The translations under genes were made by a program, and so were the position numbers. This document shows, in pieces, positions 62,786 to 64,000 of a stretch of 64,000 nt of DNA. Source of the DNA: Blasia pusilla. Lineage: Eukaryota; Marchantiophyta; Marchantiopsida; Blasiales. The DNA lies in assembly GCA_050084515.1 (NCBI GenBank), contig CM114273.1, forward strand, positions 20,398,001 through 20,462,000, written 5' to 3'. The first letter of the stretch is position 1. Every line of letters starts with the position of its first letter. The notes beneath the pieces were generated by a model. That model had not been told where the DNA came from and did not search any database. It saw only the letters and a program-made list of their open reading frames with translations.

Positions 62786-63600
62786 TTAATCAAGCTTTCT
62801 CCAATAATGCAAAAAGTATGGTGAAAATGATGCTAAGGACGTCTGCCGACCGTCATGATATCCCATAGCCAACCAAGGCAAGTGTAGGTTCCAAACCTTC
62901 AAATGTCCTTGTTGCAAGCTATACTTGCGTAACCTTCTCATCATCGTCCATGCTACTCTCTCCGAAAACTCATCTGTCTCAAGATGACCTTTGGATATGG
63001 TGCGGTAATCTATCAGCTCCTGATCACACAAGGCGTGAAAGTATCCCCTAAACTCGATACCCTTGTCAATGAACACCTCTGCTAGTGTACAAAAATAACT
63101 AAGCATACCATGTAGAAAGGCATAGGATGATCCTTTTCTTGCCTTTTTTGGTAGTGCCACTAACTATATCCACTTCAAGAAATGCTCCACCATGACCAAC
63201 ATGTACCTATAATGATGCCCCATTCAATGGCAAAGGTCCTGCGAAGTCTAGACACCACCGATAACCTAATCCCATAATCAAAAAAGGATGCAACTATGGA
63301 GTGGGAGCATTGTTGAAGGATGCTTGCACTCCGTCACACACCATACACCTAGCTACAAACTTATGAACCTCAATATGCATGCCCCGCTACCAATATTGAA
63401 CCAAGAGTAAGATAAAAGTACGCATTACTCCAAAATGCCTCAATCCGTGCTCGTTGGGAAGGATGAGGCACCACCCGTACCCTACCATCCCCTCATACCT
63501 GTGTAATGTGTGTGTTCCTTCCCACATGAACCTCCTAGACCTTTGTAGGATCCGACCCCGCTCCCTACCACTCATTATGCGTGCTATGACACCATACATA
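62786..63600 (-). pseudogene. Ty3/gypsy integrase, decayed
   Basis: From 63600 downwards the minus strand gives an RRFMWEGTHTLHRYE segment, then the zinc-binding H2C2 region (LPNEHGLRHFGVMRT, WRGMHIEVHKFVARCMVC), then a stretch like GLGYRWCLDFAGPLP with stops in it. The integrase core follows in an open frame (62786-63160): DKGIEFRGYFHALCDQ, ISKGHLETDEFSERV, LPWLAMGY and FSPYFL. DxGxEF keeps the Glu, but the canonical Asp before G is Lys, so the catalytic site is damaged. No reverse transcriptase is visible upstream within the window. Confidence 0.82.
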
Positions 63601-64000
63601 GGAACGCGACAACCTCCAGGTTGTCATAGATATCACGACCACCCGTTGCCTCCTCACGAACCTTGAATCTAGAGATTCATCATTTTATCCCACCACAAGA
63701 GTCACCACCTGCTGCTGACCAGACATAGTCAACAAACAAAGAAAGGCAAATGCATGGGTCGCGACACTCACCCCTCTTTAGAGGTTGATGCCCTTATCAA
63801 CGCAAACCTTTGTTATGTCGAGTCTCCTGGGCAACCTACCCCTTGACATTGAATTGCGTTCTGGTGGCTAACCCACAATTCTTCTTAGTCTACAGTTGTC
63901 GCTTTGCTACACTTAGAATTATTAGCCTCTCCTCTTTGATAAGTGTGGACTCGTTCGGAAGAACTAACCTATCAAATAAGCTAACTAAGTATGCAACCTT
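63601..64000. other. Window end, no supported feature
   Basis: Upstream side (minus strand) of the gypsy integrase; RNase H sequence would be expected here, but no frame gives a convincing match. Confidence 0.4.

Overview
This is nuclear genomic DNA from a land plant. It carries two multi-exon genes with canonical GT-AG introns in a large background of plant-type transposable-element debris: Ty1/copia, Ty3/gypsy, Helitrons and short retroposed repeats. The genes are a plant-type class II trehalose-6-phosphate synthase/phosphatase-like gene and a HECT ubiquitin ligase with a UIM-like motif. The short introns (about 80-550 bp) and the HECT architecture, unlike the familiar seed-plant UPL families, make a bryophyte or other seed-free plant my best guess. 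That is inference only.

Layout. 1-9 kb: AT-rich intergenic DNA with three CT/AG microsatellites and two decayed copia RT/RNase H remnants, one on each strand (about 5.3-5.7 kb minus; 7.6-8.5 kb plus, with an LTR start). 9-12.7 kb: unassigned DNA with two inverted copies of a short retroposed repeat, one with a 13-bp target-site duplication. 12.7-14.8 kb: a structurally complete non-autonomous Helitron (minus strand) that may carry captured host sequence. 15-22 kb: HECT E3 ligase gene (plus); twelve consecutive exons are resolved from the UIM exon to the stop, and the 5' end is not resolved. 22-30 kb: intergenic DNA with a perfect GC-rich hairpin, a 29-bp tandem repeat, an orphan Helitron 3' end and a 154-bp mini-Helitron. 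30-34 kb: class II TPS gene (plus, three coding exons, 886 aa). 34-39 kb: no supported gene. 38.9-40.7 kb: 5'-truncated copia element (minus) with one complete LTR and an open RT/RNase H frame. 41-56 kb: no supported gene, with hairpins and more retroposon tails. 56.8-59.5 kb: decayed Helitron Rep/helicase gene (minus). 60.5-63.6 kb: decayed Ty3/gypsy integrase followed by a PHD-finger-like C-terminus, split by a roughly 1-kb LTR-like insertion.

The two host genes are independent. The HECT protein would transfer ubiquitin to substrates. The TPS-like protein belongs to the regulatory trehalose-6-phosphate family, and its glucosyltransferase active site has substitutions expected to impair catalysis. 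The Helitron material is linked: short elements with typical ends sit in the same window as the ruined coding region of an autonomous type. No tRNA, rRNA or CRISPR features were found. All element and family calls come from reading translations and terminal motifs by eye, without any database search.
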